Below, one piece after another: positions 46,141-54,902 of a DNA stretch of 64,000 bases. Position 1 is the first letter of the stretch. Each line of letters opens with the position of its first letter. The translations under genes were made by a program, and so were the position numbers. Source of the stretch: Steroidobacteraceae bacterium (GTDB lineage: Bacteria; Pseudomonadota; Gammaproteobacteria; Steroidobacterales; Steroidobacteraceae); the NCBI GenBank assembly GCA_025451845.1, contig JANWJS010000012.1, positions 53,417 to 117,416 of the forward strand, given 5' to 3'. Below the pieces are notes generated by a model. The model was given only the letters and a program-made list of their open reading frames with translations. It did no database searches and had not been told where the DNA came from.

Positions 46141-48042
46141 TTACTGGAAGGCGTCGGGGTTCTTGCGGACCTTCGCGGTCGCGCGCAGCTCGGCGATGTA
46201 GCCCAGTGCGTCGGCGTTGCCCTCGCGCTGCAGCTGCGACTGCTGCAGATACTGCTCCAGGTACTTGTTGGTTTGCTTGCCGCTGCGGATCTGCGTGATG
46301 GCGATCAGCGCGGCGCCGCCGTTTTGCAGGGTCACCGCCTGGTACACCGGACCATGGACCGGCTTCGCCGAGTCGAACGCGACGGACAGGATTTCCGCCG
46401 GTATGGATGGATCGCCGCGGCCGACGAACTTGGGCGGATCGGCGGTGACCTTGAGGCCTTTGGCCACCTGATCGAAAGACGTGCCTGATGCCAACTGTGT
46501 GCGCGCGGCATTCGCAGCGGCCAGCGCCGCATCCGACTCCCGCTGCTTCTGTAGCGCGGCGACGATGCCATCGCGCACATCCGCGAGCGGCTTCACGTGC
46601 GGCGGATGATGGGCTGCCACCTCGAAGATCACCATCTTGTCATTGTCGAGGATCACCGGTCCACCGATCGTATCGGCCGCGACCGCGTTACCGCCGAAGA
46701 GCTGGCTCTGCAAGGGCTTCGCCGCACCGAGCGGCGGGCCGCCGACTCCCTGTAGGAACTGCGGTACCTCACCGTTCGTCAGGTTGAATTCCTTCGCCAG
46801 GCTGGCGAGCGTCACTCCCGGGTCCTGGAGCCTGCTCTGCAGGGTGTCCTCGATGTCGCCAAAGCGATTCTTGGCCTGGTTCTGCTGCAGTTGCGCCTGC
46901 AGCTCCGGGCGCGCCTCGGACAGGGTCTTGGTCCTGCCGGGTTGGATCCCATCGAGCCGGATGATGTGATAGCCGTACTGTGTCTTCACCGGCCCCACGA
47001 TGTCGCCGATGGACTTCATGTTGAAGAGCGCATCAGCGAACGGTGCGACGAAGCCACCGCGGTCCATCCAGCCCAGACTGCCGCCATTGCGCGCGGAGCC
47101 CGGATCCTGCGAGTACTGCTTGGCGAGCGCGCCGAAGGTCTGTCCCGACTTCGCCAGCGCAAGGACTTTGTCCGCCTGCTTCAGCGCCGCGGCCGGATCC
47201 TTGCCGAAAGGAATGAGGATGTGGCTGGCCTCGCGCCGCTCCGGCTCGACGAAGCGGCTCTTCTCCTTGTCATAGGCCTTCCGCAGGTCGGCATCGGAGA
47301 TCGTCTCGGTGCTCGCAACCTGCGCCAGGGTGAGCTGCGCGTAGCGCAGGTCGACCGATTCCGGCACGAGGTAATCGGAATGATGGGCCTTGTAGTACGC
47401 CTCGATGGCCGCGGGCTCGATCGGCGCATCGCTCTTGTAGCTCTGCGCCGGAAGGATGGCGTACTGAACCTCCCGCTCCTGGTCGCGCAGTGACTGCGCG
47501 CGGTCGGCTTCCGCGGGTGTCACGAAATCCGAGGTGGCGATGCCGTCCAGGAGCTGCATGCGCCGCAGCTCGCTGCGCTTCTGGTCTTCGTATTGATCCT
47601 CCGTCAGCCGGTTCTCGGCCAGCGCTTCCCGCGCGACCTCGGGCGAGTACCGACCGGCGACCTGGAAGGCGGCCTCGTTGCGGATCGCCGCCACCAGCTC
47701 CGGCTCGCTCACCCGATAGCCGAGCTTCTCCGTATGCTCGGACATCAGTGCGTCACTGATCAGGCTCTCGAGCACCTGGTCCTGGACGCTCTTTTGCTTG
47801 GAAACCGGAATATTGCCGCCGTACTGCTGCTGCAGCTGAGCCTGCTGGCGCATCCAGACGTTATGCGCCTGGTCGAGCGATATCGTCTGACCCCCAGCCT
47901 CGGCCGCGAAGCTGGAAGTGCTGAAATTCAGGTTGACGATGCCGTAGGCGCCCCAGGCGGCAAAGACGAGCGCGAGCGCACCCAGGATGCTGTACCACAG
48001 CCACTTGTGCGTTTCGATGGTATCGGTGATTTTCTGCAGCAT
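46141..48042 (-). CDS. ppiD: Periplasmic folding chaperone, PpiD-type peptidyl-prolyl isomerase
   Basis: 633 residues from the ATG at 48042. One N-terminal membrane anchor (LWYSILGALALVFAAWGAYG) then a periplasmic SurA_N-like domain. A parvulin domain lies about residues 265-360: REASHILIPFGKDP, QYSQDPGSARNGGSLGWMDR and VKTQYGYHIIRLD. A second, weaker parvulin-like part lies near the C-terminus. Length and layout match PpiD, which helps newly exported proteins leave the Sec translocon. A GTG 10 codons earlier is an alternative start. Confidence 0.92.
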   Translation of the reverse strand: MLQKITDTIETHKWLWYSILGALALVFAAWGAYGIVNLNFSTSSFAAEAGGQTISLDQAHNVWMRQQAQLQQQYGGNIPVSKQKSVQDQVLESLISDALMSEHTEKLGYRVSEPELVAAIRNEAAFQVAGRYSPEVAREALAENRLTEDQYEDQKRSELRRMQLLDGIATSDFVTPAEADRAQSLRDQEREVQYAILPAQSYKSDAPIEPAAIEAYYKAHHSDYLVPESVDLRYAQLTLAQVASTETISDADLRKAYDKEKSRFVEPERREASHILIPFGKDPAAALKQADKVLALAKSGQTFGALAKQYSQDPGSARNGGSLGWMDRGGFVAPFADALFNMKSIGDIVGPVKTQYGYHIIRLDGIQPGRTKTLSEARPELQAQLQQNQAKNRFGDIEDTLQSRLQDPGVTLASLAKEFNLTNGEVPQFLQGVGGPPLGAAKPLQSQLFGGNAVAADTIGGPVILDNDKMVIFEVAAHHPPHVKPLADVRDGIVAALQKQRESDAALAAANAARTQLASGTSFDQVAKGLKVTADPPKFVGRGDPSIPAEILSVAFDSAKPVHGPVYQAVTLQNGGAALIAITQIRSGKQTNKYLEQYLQQSQLQREGNADALGYIAELRATAKVRKNPDAFQ

Positions 48043-48072
48043 GATCTGATCGGGAGGGCCTCCGGCCCGCAC

Positions 48073-48409
48073 TTTTTAAAGTACCCCCGCGTGCTCATCG
48101 GCGACGCTGGTGAATCGTGAAGGATACCAAATCCGCGGCTCAGCCTGCTGCTCCCGGCGCTCCCACCCGAGGCGAGCGTGGCGGAGCACCCCGACCGGTG
48201 CGGGTCCTGGCCGGATGGCGTGCCCGAAGAGGCCCGCATCGCGGCGGCCCATTCACCACGGAGCGGAGCTGTGGGGGCATCTCAGCTGCACGGGATCGAA
48301 ATATTCCGTCTGTCGCTTTATCGACATTCATTGGCACAATATCGAATGCGTGCCGCACGGACCCCTGCGTAATCTGTGACTGTCGCAGTGCTTTGCAGGA
48401 GGTCTGGAG
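48073..48409. other. Divergent intergenic region, no gene seen
   Basis: About 340 bases between ppiD and the following rightward gene. Open frames here have no ribosome site or protein-like composition. I could not place a convincing promoter; a TTGGCAC near 48333 lacks the partner elements of either sigma-70 or sigma-54 sites. Confidence 0.4.
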
Positions 48410-48967
48410 ATGCTGGGCTACAGAGGGGTCGAAAAATTCCGTGGGTGGACGGGGCTGCTCGCCGTCGCTTGTGCGGGCATGTGGCTGGGGAACTCGCCGC
48501 CGGCATTGGCCGCGCCAATGGCACGGCCTTGCGCTTCAAACCGCGACAACCGGGCCCTGGATTTCTGGTTGGGCCGGTGGACGATCGCGGCCCCCGGCGG
48601 TACGCGGTCGGCGTCCAGCAAGGTCACTGTCGACCTCGATCAATGCCTGGTAGTCGAGCGCTGGGATGGCGGCCATGGCCACATCGGAGAGAACCTGTTC
48701 GCGTACAGCGCGGATGACGAGGGCTGGCATGGCCTTTTTGCGGACAACGAGGGGCGCGTCCATGTATTCCTCGACGGCAAAGCGTCGCCGGGACTGTTGC
48801 AATTCACCGGCCCCAGCCGCGGCCCCGGCGGAGAATCCGTCCTCAATCGAGTGACGATTCGCCGCCTCGGAGCGAGCCACGTCGAACAGCAGTGGGAAAA
48901 GTCTTCAGACGGCGGGAAGACCTGGACTACGGCCTTTCGAGGAGAATACACGCGAAAGCAGCCTTGA
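48410..48967 (+). CDS. Secreted DUF1579-like hypothetical protein
   Basis: 185 residues; ATG at 48410 with GCAGGAGG 7 bases upstream. A signal peptide ends ...PPALAA. The mature protein begins with NRALDFWLGRWTIAAP, the DFWLG-W opening typical of DUF1579-type lipocalin-like proteins, and continues as beta-strands with VEQQWEKSSDGGKTWTTAF near the end. It is probably periplasmic. No active site can be assigned. It stands alone between ppiD and tRNA-Asp. Confidence 0.7.
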   Translation: MLGYRGVEKFRGWTGLLAVACAGMWLGNSPPALAAPMARPCASNRDNRALDFWLGRWTIAAPGGTRSASSKVTVDLDQCLVVERWDGGHGHIGENLFAYSADDEGWHGLFADNEGRVHVFLDGKASPGLLQFTGPSRGPGGESVLNRVTIRRLGASHVEQQWEKSSDGGKTWTTAFRGEYTRKQP

Positions 48968-49052
48968 AGCGCTGCTGCCGATGCCGGCCTGGCCGGCGTT
49001 CACGGTACGTTCCAGCCGCCCGCGCCACGCACACTGCCGCTGCGGAGTCGTC

Positions 49053-49078
49053 AAAAAGCCGCTGTCGGTCAGCGGCTT
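49053..49078 (-). terminator. Intrinsic terminator of tRNA-Asp
   Basis: On the minus strand AAGCCGCTG, loop ACCGA, CAGCGGCTT: nine perfect pairs running directly into TTT, so the 3' side ends in five T. It lies about 40 bases beyond the tRNA 3' end. Confidence 0.75.
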
Positions 49079-49119
49079 GCGGTTCGTAATGGCTTTGGCA
49101 GCCACTGCGGAAAAGAGAC

Positions 49120-49196
49120 TGGCGGAGCGGACGGGACTCGAACCCGCGACCCCCGGCGTGACAGGCCGGTATTCTAACCAGCTGAACTACCGCTCC
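49120..49196 (-). tRNA. tRNA-Asp (anticodon GTC)
   Basis: 77 bases with encoded CCA. On the minus strand it reads GGAGCGGTAGTTCAGCTGG, anticodon loop CCTGTCACG, T arm GGGTTCGAGTCCC and acceptor CCGCTCC-G-CCA. GGAGCGG pairs fully with CCGCTCC. Anticodon GTC reads aspartate codons. Confidence 0.97.
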
Positions 49197-49213
49197 GACT
49201 TGGGGGGGCGAAT

Positions 49214-49240
49214 GCTATAGGACGCCCTCGCCGCTGTCCA
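49214..49240 (-). promoter_or_regulatory. Possible tRNA-Asp promoter
   Basis: On the minus strand TGGACA (49240-49235) and TATAGC (49219-49214) are 15 bases apart, about 17 bases before the mature tRNA 5' end. The spacing is short, so this is tentative. Confidence 0.4.
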
Positions 49241-49441
49241 CGAGAGCAAAGCCCCACCGTTGCCCCACGACGCCCGGAAAACGGGGTCCGATGGACGGTC
49301 TGTGATTTACGACAATCGCGACTGCCCGTCGGGCGTGGTAGCGTCCGAGGGCTTTGGCCATGGGGCGCCCGGGTCAACCCAGGGCCCGCCGAAGCGCTGA
49401 ATGGAGGCCCCCACGCCATTCCTTCCGAGAGGCGAAGACAG

Positions 49442-49927
49442 ATGAAAGCATTCGGTTCGGGCTGGCCCTGTGCCCTCGCGCTCGTAGCCGTCCTGCTAGG
49501 CGCGGAGACCGTAGCGCCCGCCGAGGCAGGCCTCGGCCAGACAATCGTGTCCGTCCAGGCCGACCGGGTCAGCATGAAGGGGCAGCTGCGCGCAACGGCG
49601 CAATCCGGCTACAGCGTTCAGCAGATCACGACCCCCGCAGGGACGGTGGTCAAGGAATTCGTCTCCCCCGCCGGAACCGTCTTCGCCGTGAGCTGGGGAG
49701 GGCCCGTGATGCCGAACCTGCAGCAGCTCCTCGGCACGTATTTCACGCAGCTCCAGGTTACCGTGCGGGCGCGTCGGGCCGCGGGTCCCCACCTTGGGCA
49801 TAACCGTCTCGACGTACGCGAGCCCTCGCTGGTCGTGCACGCCGGCGGCCATATGCGGCAGTACTTCGGCATGGCGTACGTGCCGTCGCTGGTTCCGCGG
49901 AATCTCTCCCTTTCCGACCTCCACTAG
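49442..49927 (+). CDS. DUF2844-family secreted protein
   Basis: 161 residues with a signal peptide ending ...PAEAGLGQ. Residues about 60-100 hold TPAGTVVKEFVSPAGTVFAV and SWGGPVMPNLQQLLGTYF, the conserved DUF2844 core. The C-terminal half is less conserved. The next gene, 18 bases downstream, encodes DUF3443; the two families are repeatedly found as a pair and probably act together in the envelope. No catalytic residues are evident. Confidence 0.85.
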   Translation: MKAFGSGWPCALALVAVLLGAETVAPAEAGLGQTIVSVQADRVSMKGQLRATAQSGYSVQQITTPAGTVVKEFVSPAGTVFAVSWGGPVMPNLQQLLGTYFTQLQVTVRARRAAGPHLGHNRLDVREPSLVVHAGGHMRQYFGMAYVPSLVPRNLSLSDLH

Positions 49928-49944
49928 CCCGCAGCGAGGGACAC

Positions 49945-51303
49945 GTGCGCAAGCTCATTCTCATCGGCCTCGTCCAGGTCTTGCTCGTTCTCGCCGGCTG
50001 CGGCGGAAGCTCGGGGTCCATCGCGACTTCTACGCGCGGCAGCGGGAGTGGGGGTGGGGGCGGGTCGGGCAGCGGCGCAACGGGCCCAAACGTGGTCGCG
50101 ATGACGGTAAATGCCGGGCCGGACGGCAACCAGGTCGATACGCCCTACATCACGGTGACGGTCTGTCAGCACGGAAGCACGACCAACTGCCAGCAGATCC
50201 CCAACGTCGAAGTCGACACGGGCTCCTACGGTCTGCGCGTCATCTCTTCGGTGCTCAACTCCTCGCTCGCCACCGGGCTGACACAGGAGGCCGACTCCAG
50301 CGGTAATTCCATCGTCGAGTGCACGACGTTCGTCGATGGCTTCAGCTGGGGGCCGGTCAAGGTGGCCGACGTGAAGATCGGAGAAGAGTCGGCGAGCAGC
50401 GTTCCAGTGCAGGTGATCGGTGATCCCGCATACGAGCAAACCAGCACGGCCAATGGCACGACGACGAGCGAGATTCCAACTCTGTGCTCGGGCTCGACCA
50501 CGGGCCCGGAAGAGGATACCGTCTCCAGCTTTGGAGCCAACGGGATCCTCGGCGTCGGTCCGTTCGGCGATGATTGCGGGACCGGCTGCCAGATAAGCTC
50601 GAGCAACCAGTTGTATTATGAGTGCCCGGCAAGCTCCTGGTCGCCGGGCAATCCCTGCAACGGCGCCGCCGTCGCGGAGTCGGCGCAGGTCACGAATCCC
50701 GTGGTCTACTTCCAAACCGACAACAACGGCGTCATCGTTCAGCTGCCCGCCATTGGCTCTTCCGGCACCGCGGCCAGCGCCTCGGGCTCGCTGATATTCG
50801 GGATCGGCACGGAGGGCAACAATGGCCTGGGCAGCGCCACGGTGTTCCCGGGCAGCCAGAATACGGGCGACGTCACAACCAGCTTCAACGGCCAGACGTT
50901 GCCCGATTCCTACTTCGACACCGGATCGAACGCATATTATTTCCTCGACAGCTCGATCCCGGACTGCACGAGCTCTGGCAGCTCCTCGTCGAGCTGGTTC
51001 TGCCCCGCTTCGCAGCAGACCTTGACGGCGGTCATCGCCGGCACGGGCGGCTCGCCGACCTCGCAAGTCACGATCTACGTCGGCAATGCCACCTCCTTGT
51101 TCAATAGCTATCCCAGCAACGCCGCATTCAACAATCTGGGTGCCGATAGCGGCAATCAGTCGAGCTACTGCACGCAGATCGGCGCCTCGAGCGGCCCTTG
51201 CTCCTTCGATTTCGGCCTCCCGTTCTTCTTTGGCCGCAGCCTATACGTCGCGATAGGCGGCAAGAGCACGTCCGGCGGCGAAGGGCCGTACTTCGCTTAT
51301 TGA
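49945..51303 (+). CDS. DUF3443-family lipoprotein with paired DTGS motifs
   Basis: 452 residues. Lipoprotein signal with lipobox LAGC (Cys19) and a Gly/Ser linker. Two aspartic-protease-like motifs are present: VEVDTGSYGLRV (Asp91) and SYFDTGSNAYYF (Asp325), 234 residues apart, with NGILGVGPFG between them. This layout recalls the two lobes of pepsin-type enzymes (DTG in each lobe, hydrophobic-Gly motif). DUF3443 has no assigned function to my knowledge. 18 bases after the DUF2844 gene, so co-expressed and probably co-located at the outer membrane. Confidence 0.85.
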   Translation: MRKLILIGLVQVLLVLAGCGGSSGSIATSTRGSGSGGGGGSGSGATGPNVVAMTVNAGPDGNQVDTPYITVTVCQHGSTTNCQQIPNVEVDTGSYGLRVISSVLNSSLATGLTQEADSSGNSIVECTTFVDGFSWGPVKVADVKIGEESASSVPVQVIGDPAYEQTSTANGTTTSEIPTLCSGSTTGPEEDTVSSFGANGILGVGPFGDDCGTGCQISSSNQLYYECPASSWSPGNPCNGAAVAESAQVTNPVVYFQTDNNGVIVQLPAIGSSGTAASASGSLIFGIGTEGNNGLGSATVFPGSQNTGDVTTSFNGQTLPDSYFDTGSNAYYFLDSSIPDCTSSGSSSSSWFCPASQQTLTAVIAGTGGSPTSQVTIYVGNATSLFNSYPSNAAFNNLGADSGNQSSYCTQIGASSGPCSFDFGLPFFFGRSLYVAIGGKSTSGGEGPYFAY

Positions 51304-51306
51304 TGG

Positions 51307-51337
51307 GCGCAAAGAGCGGCATCCTGCCGCTTTGCGC
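51307..51337 (+). terminator. Strong hairpin after the DUF3443 gene
   Basis: GCGCAAAG-ag-CGGCA, loop TCC, TGCCGCTTTGCGC: thirteen pairs with a 2-base bulge, beginning 3 bases after the stop. No T-run, so it may act with the following hairpin between these convergent genes. Confidence 0.5.
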
Positions 51338-51364
51338 GGCCAGCCTTATGGCTCGTTTCGCCTC

Positions 51365-51391
51365 GCGGCCCAGAGAACGGCCCTGGGCCGC
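51365..51391. repeat. AACGG-loop hairpin, dispersed copy
   Basis: GCGGCCCAGAG, loop AACGG, CCCTGGGCCGC: eleven-position stem with one mismatch. Loop and 5' flank (TTCGCCTCG) match the copies beside tRNA-Val at 61.9-62.2 kb. It lies between the convergent DUF3443 and BNR-protein genes. Confidence 0.6.
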
Positions 51392-51440
51392 TGACTGATT
51401 TGCTTTCGAACGGGACTTCGAATTGAGTTAATCGCCGGGT

Positions 51441-54400
51441 TTACGTAATCGTGGGAAGTCGAGAGCGACGCAGCTGCGCATTCAGCTTGCGGATCGCTGA
51501 CTGGTTTTCCTGCCACGCATGCGCGGCCTGATCCAACGCTTTCGATTCCTGCTTGAGCACCTCCTCGTCCGCAGGCGTAGGTGCGAGATCAGCCGACTCG
51601 GCGTCGGCCTCGATCCCGCCCAACCGGCCGCTGATCGCGCCCGGATCGCTGTCCTCACCGTGCTTCGCGGTGGCGTCGCGCAGCTTCTCGACGGCGCGCA
51701 GCAGCGCGGGCTTCCCGTGCCCGGCGCTCAGGCGCCGCGCCAGCGAATCGAGCTGATCGTGCGCGGATTTCTCTCCTTCGTACAGCGTGCTGGCGCGCTC
51801 GAGCGCCGCGCAGAGCGACTGGCTGAAGGTGAGGAGTGACCGCAGGTCGGCGTTGCTCGCATGAACCCGCGGGTCGAGTTGCACCACGAGGGGCGCCCGG
51901 TACTGCTGGCCGCCCACCGTCAGAACGACGCTGTAGATGCCAGGCAGCACGAACGGTCCCCCCACAGCCGTTGGCGTGTCCTCTCCGAACACTGCCCCGA
52001 TGCTGTAGTCATACGAGACCGCGTGCGGGCGCGCATAGCGCAAATCCCACACGAAGCGGTGCATGCCAGGTGAGGCCGAGAGCCGCTCGGCCGGCCGCAA
52101 CCACGCGTCCGCGAAGTATTGATCGGCCTGGATGTGCGGCGTCGCTTCGTCGGAGGCAAAGCTGCGCACGAGCTGACCGGTGAAGTTATAGACCTCGAGG
52201 GTCACCGGTCCCCGCGCTTCGTTGCCCAGCCAGTAGTCGATCACTGCACCCGTCGGCGGATTCAGCCCCTCCGGCGTCTCGGGCGGCAGCGGCGTGTCTT
52301 TGTTGTTGTCGGGATGAACCCGCCAGGCGACTTCCGGTGCGAAAATGTGCGCCGCCGCGCCGAGGGCGGCGCTCGAGAGCTGCCGCAGCGGCGTGATATC
52401 GTCCAGCACCCAGATCGAGCGGCCCTGGGTGGCGGCGATGAGATCATCGCCGTGCACCAGAAGGTCGTTGACTCGGGCCTTGGGCAGGTTGAGCCGTAGT
52501 GATTGCCAATGCCTGCCGTCATCCAGCGAGAGGTACACGCCTTGCGATGTGCCGGCATACAGCAGGCCGCTGCGGACAGTATCCGCGCGAACGACCGGCA
52601 CATCTTCGCTCGCCGGCAATCCCGTGTCGACCTCAGTCCAGGTCTTGCCGTAGTCGTGCGTGCGCAAGACATGGGGACGAAAGTCATCCTGACGGTGGTC
52701 GTCCACCGCCGCGTACGCGGTCGCGGGATCGAGCGGCGAGGCATCGATCGCGCCCACTTTCTCCCAGGCCTTCAGCGACGGCGGTGTCACGTTCTCCCAG
52801 TTCTGACCGCCATCGCGCGTGAGCTGGATCAGGCCGCTGTCGGTGCCTACCCAGATGAGATCGGCGCTCTGCGGCGAGGGTGCGATGGTACTGATCACAC
52901 CGTATCCGCACGCTCTTGCCCACTGATTGGGCTGCTCGCCGTCCACCTGTCGGTGGCAATCGCGGGCATCCGCCGTCTTGCCTGTGAGATCGGGCGAGAT
53001 GACGTCCCAGTGATTGCCCTCGTCGGTGGAGCGGAAGAGCACCTGCGCGCCAAGAAGCAGTGCGTGCGGCTTGTTGGCAGTAAACGCCATGGGTGTCACC
53101 CAGCCGTAGCGATACTTCACCGTCGTCGGCCGCGCGCCGTAGCTGTTGACCGGCCATGGGGTGACGTTCGCCACCTGCCCGGTGCTGCCGTCGTAACGCG
53201 ATACTCGGCCGCCCATGCCGCTGCCGATCACCAGGTCGGGATGGTCGGGATCGGGCAACATGTAATCGCGCTCATCGCCGCCGACGGGATGCCAGTCACG
53301 GAAGGTGATTGCGCCGTAGTCGCTGCGGCTCGCGGTGCCGATCGTGCCGCTGTCCTGCTGGCCGCTGTAGATCCAGTACGGAAAGCGATTGTCGGCCGCG
53401 ACGTGATAGAACTGACCGGTCGGCTGGTTGTACCAGCTGCTCCAGGTTCTGCCGTCATCGACCGTGATCACTGCGCCCTGATCCGATGCGGTGATCCAAT
53501 GATCCGGATGCTGCGGATTGATCCACAGGAAGTGGTAGTCGTCGCCCCCGGGCGCGCCCTTGATGACGGTCCAGGTCTTGCCGCCATCGCGCGAGCGGCG
53601 GATCGATTGGCCCGCTGAGTACAACGTGTCCGGGTTACGCGGGTCGACCGTAATGCGGGAGAAGTACCAGTTGCCGAAGGTGCCCTGGTCGGTATTCACA
53701 CGCTGCCAGTGATCGCCGCCATCGTCGGAGCGCCAGACGCCGCCTTCGCTCTCGGACGCAACGGTCGCGTAGACGCGCGTGCCCTGCGCGGTGTGTGCGA
53801 CAGCGAGTCCAATGCGTCCCAGGGTGCCGTGCGGCCAGCCGTTGCCGGCCAAGCGAGCCCAGGTGGCGCCGCCATCGGTGGAGCGATAAATGGCGCTTCC
53901 GGGACCCGCCGGGGGCTCGAAGTAGCTCATCCAGGGACGGGCGCGCATCTGCCAGGCAGCAGCGTAAAGCAGGCCGGGGTGGGTCGGGTCCGCCGCGAGA
54001 TCGACGACGCCGGTGTCGTCATTGATCGCAAGCGCGTGTACCCAGCTCTTGCCTCCGTCCGTCGAGCGGTAAATGCCGCGCTCGGGATTGGGCCCGAAGA
54101 GATGGCCCATCGCCGCGACCACCACGACATCGGGGTTGTGCGGATCCACCCAGATCCGGCCGATGTCGCGAGTAGCAGCGAGACCGAGCGGCTGCCAGGT
54201 CTTGCCGCCATCCGTCGACTTGAAGACACCACGGCCCGCTGCAACGTCATATCGCGGTGCGACCTGGCCGGTGCCGACATAGATCGTGTCCGGAGCGGAT
54301 GGCGCGACCGCGAGCGCACCGATGGCCGGGGGCAGGCTATCGCCGATCGGCCACCAGGTTCGGCCGGCGTCGCGGGTCTTCCAGATTCCGCCGCCCGCGC

Positions 54401-54695
54401 CCGAGAAGTAGAATGTGTCCACCTTCCCGGGCACCCCTGCGGCCATCGTCGCCCAGCCACCGCGGAAAGGGCCCACGAGGCGCCATTTGAGCTGCGCGTA
54501 GGCGGCGACCGGTAAATCCCCCGCCATAGCGTTGCGCCCGTGCGGGAAAGGCACCTCCGCTGCAGCAGCGACGCCCTGCGCCTTCGCTGGCGGCCCAGCG
54601 GCGAGAAGCACGGCGCCCAGCAATGCCGCCGCGGCTGAAAGAACGGAAAGCCGCGCGGTCCGCGGCGCGCACGGTCGGTGATCGGTTGCGCTCAT
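51441..54695 (-). CDS. Secreted BNR/sortilin-type beta-propeller protein
   Basis: 1084 residues from the ATG at 54695. A signal peptide ends ...GPPAKAQ. The body carries many Asp-box repeats, S-x-D-x-G-x-x-W, such as KSTDGGKTW, RSTDGGKSW, RSDDGGDHW and LTRDGGQNW, as in VPS10/sortilin propellers and sialidases, here enough for two propellers. The last 350 residues form a mixed region beginning near YWLGNEARGPVTLEVYN and ending in a coiled-coil-like helical tail (EEVLKQESKALDQAAHAWQE). No sialidase active-site set is visible, so a binding or scaffold role is as likely as hydrolysis. Confidence 0.82.
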   Translation of the reverse strand: MSATDHRPCAPRTARLSVLSAAAALLGAVLLAAGPPAKAQGVAAAAEVPFPHGRNAMAGDLPVAAYAQLKWRLVGPFRGGWATMAAGVPGKVDTFYFSGAGGGIWKTRDAGRTWWPIGDSLPPAIGALAVAPSAPDTIYVGTGQVAPRYDVAAGRGVFKSTDGGKTWQPLGLAATRDIGRIWVDPHNPDVVVVAAMGHLFGPNPERGIYRSTDGGKSWVHALAINDDTGVVDLAADPTHPGLLYAAAWQMRARPWMSYFEPPAGPGSAIYRSTDGGATWARLAGNGWPHGTLGRIGLAVAHTAQGTRVYATVASESEGGVWRSDDGGDHWQRVNTDQGTFGNWYFSRITVDPRNPDTLYSAGQSIRRSRDGGKTWTVIKGAPGGDDYHFLWINPQHPDHWITASDQGAVITVDDGRTWSSWYNQPTGQFYHVAADNRFPYWIYSGQQDSGTIGTASRSDYGAITFRDWHPVGGDERDYMLPDPDHPDLVIGSGMGGRVSRYDGSTGQVANVTPWPVNSYGARPTTVKYRYGWVTPMAFTANKPHALLLGAQVLFRSTDEGNHWDVISPDLTGKTADARDCHRQVDGEQPNQWARACGYGVISTIAPSPQSADLIWVGTDSGLIQLTRDGGQNWENVTPPSLKAWEKVGAIDASPLDPATAYAAVDDHRQDDFRPHVLRTHDYGKTWTEVDTGLPASEDVPVVRADTVRSGLLYAGTSQGVYLSLDDGRHWQSLRLNLPKARVNDLLVHGDDLIAATQGRSIWVLDDITPLRQLSSAALGAAAHIFAPEVAWRVHPDNNKDTPLPPETPEGLNPPTGAVIDYWLGNEARGPVTLEVYNFTGQLVRSFASDEATPHIQADQYFADAWLRPAERLSASPGMHRFVWDLRYARPHAVSYDYSIGAVFGEDTPTAVGGPFVLPGIYSVVLTVGGQQYRAPLVVQLDPRVHASNADLRSLLTFSQSLCAALERASTLYEGEKSAHDQLDSLARRLSAGHGKPALLRAVEKLRDATAKHGEDSDPGAISGRLGGIEADAESADLAPTPADEEVLKQESKALDQAAHAWQENQSAIRKLNAQLRRSRLPTIT

Positions 54696-54758
54696 TGGCG
54701 ACCCCCAGCAATGAAACTGGCAACCATACCGGATTCGGTCGCTGGCCTGTGTTAATTG

Positions 54759-54785
54759 GCGCAAATCGCTCCAGGTGATTTGCGC
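54759..54785. promoter_or_regulatory. Perfect 9-9-9 inverted repeat in a divergent promoter region
   Basis: GCGCAAATC, 9-base spacer GCTCCAGGT, GATTTGCGC. The 18-base centre spacing fits a dimeric regulator on one DNA face. It lies between the BNR-protein gene and uppP and could control either. No matching regulator gene is adjacent. Confidence 0.5.
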
Positions 54786-54902
54786 AGCCGGCCTGAAGAC
54801 CTCGTCCATCCCGCGGCTCTGGCCCGCTGCATTTACTTTCGACCCGTGCGGGCGCCGCACATACAATGCCGGGCTTTACGCTGCCGGAGCGCGAAAGGCG
54901 CC

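Noticed and set aside
48325..48350. Sigma-54 promoter upstream of the DUF1579-like gene
   Set aside because: TTGGCAC is present but the GC element at the required 10-base distance is missing.
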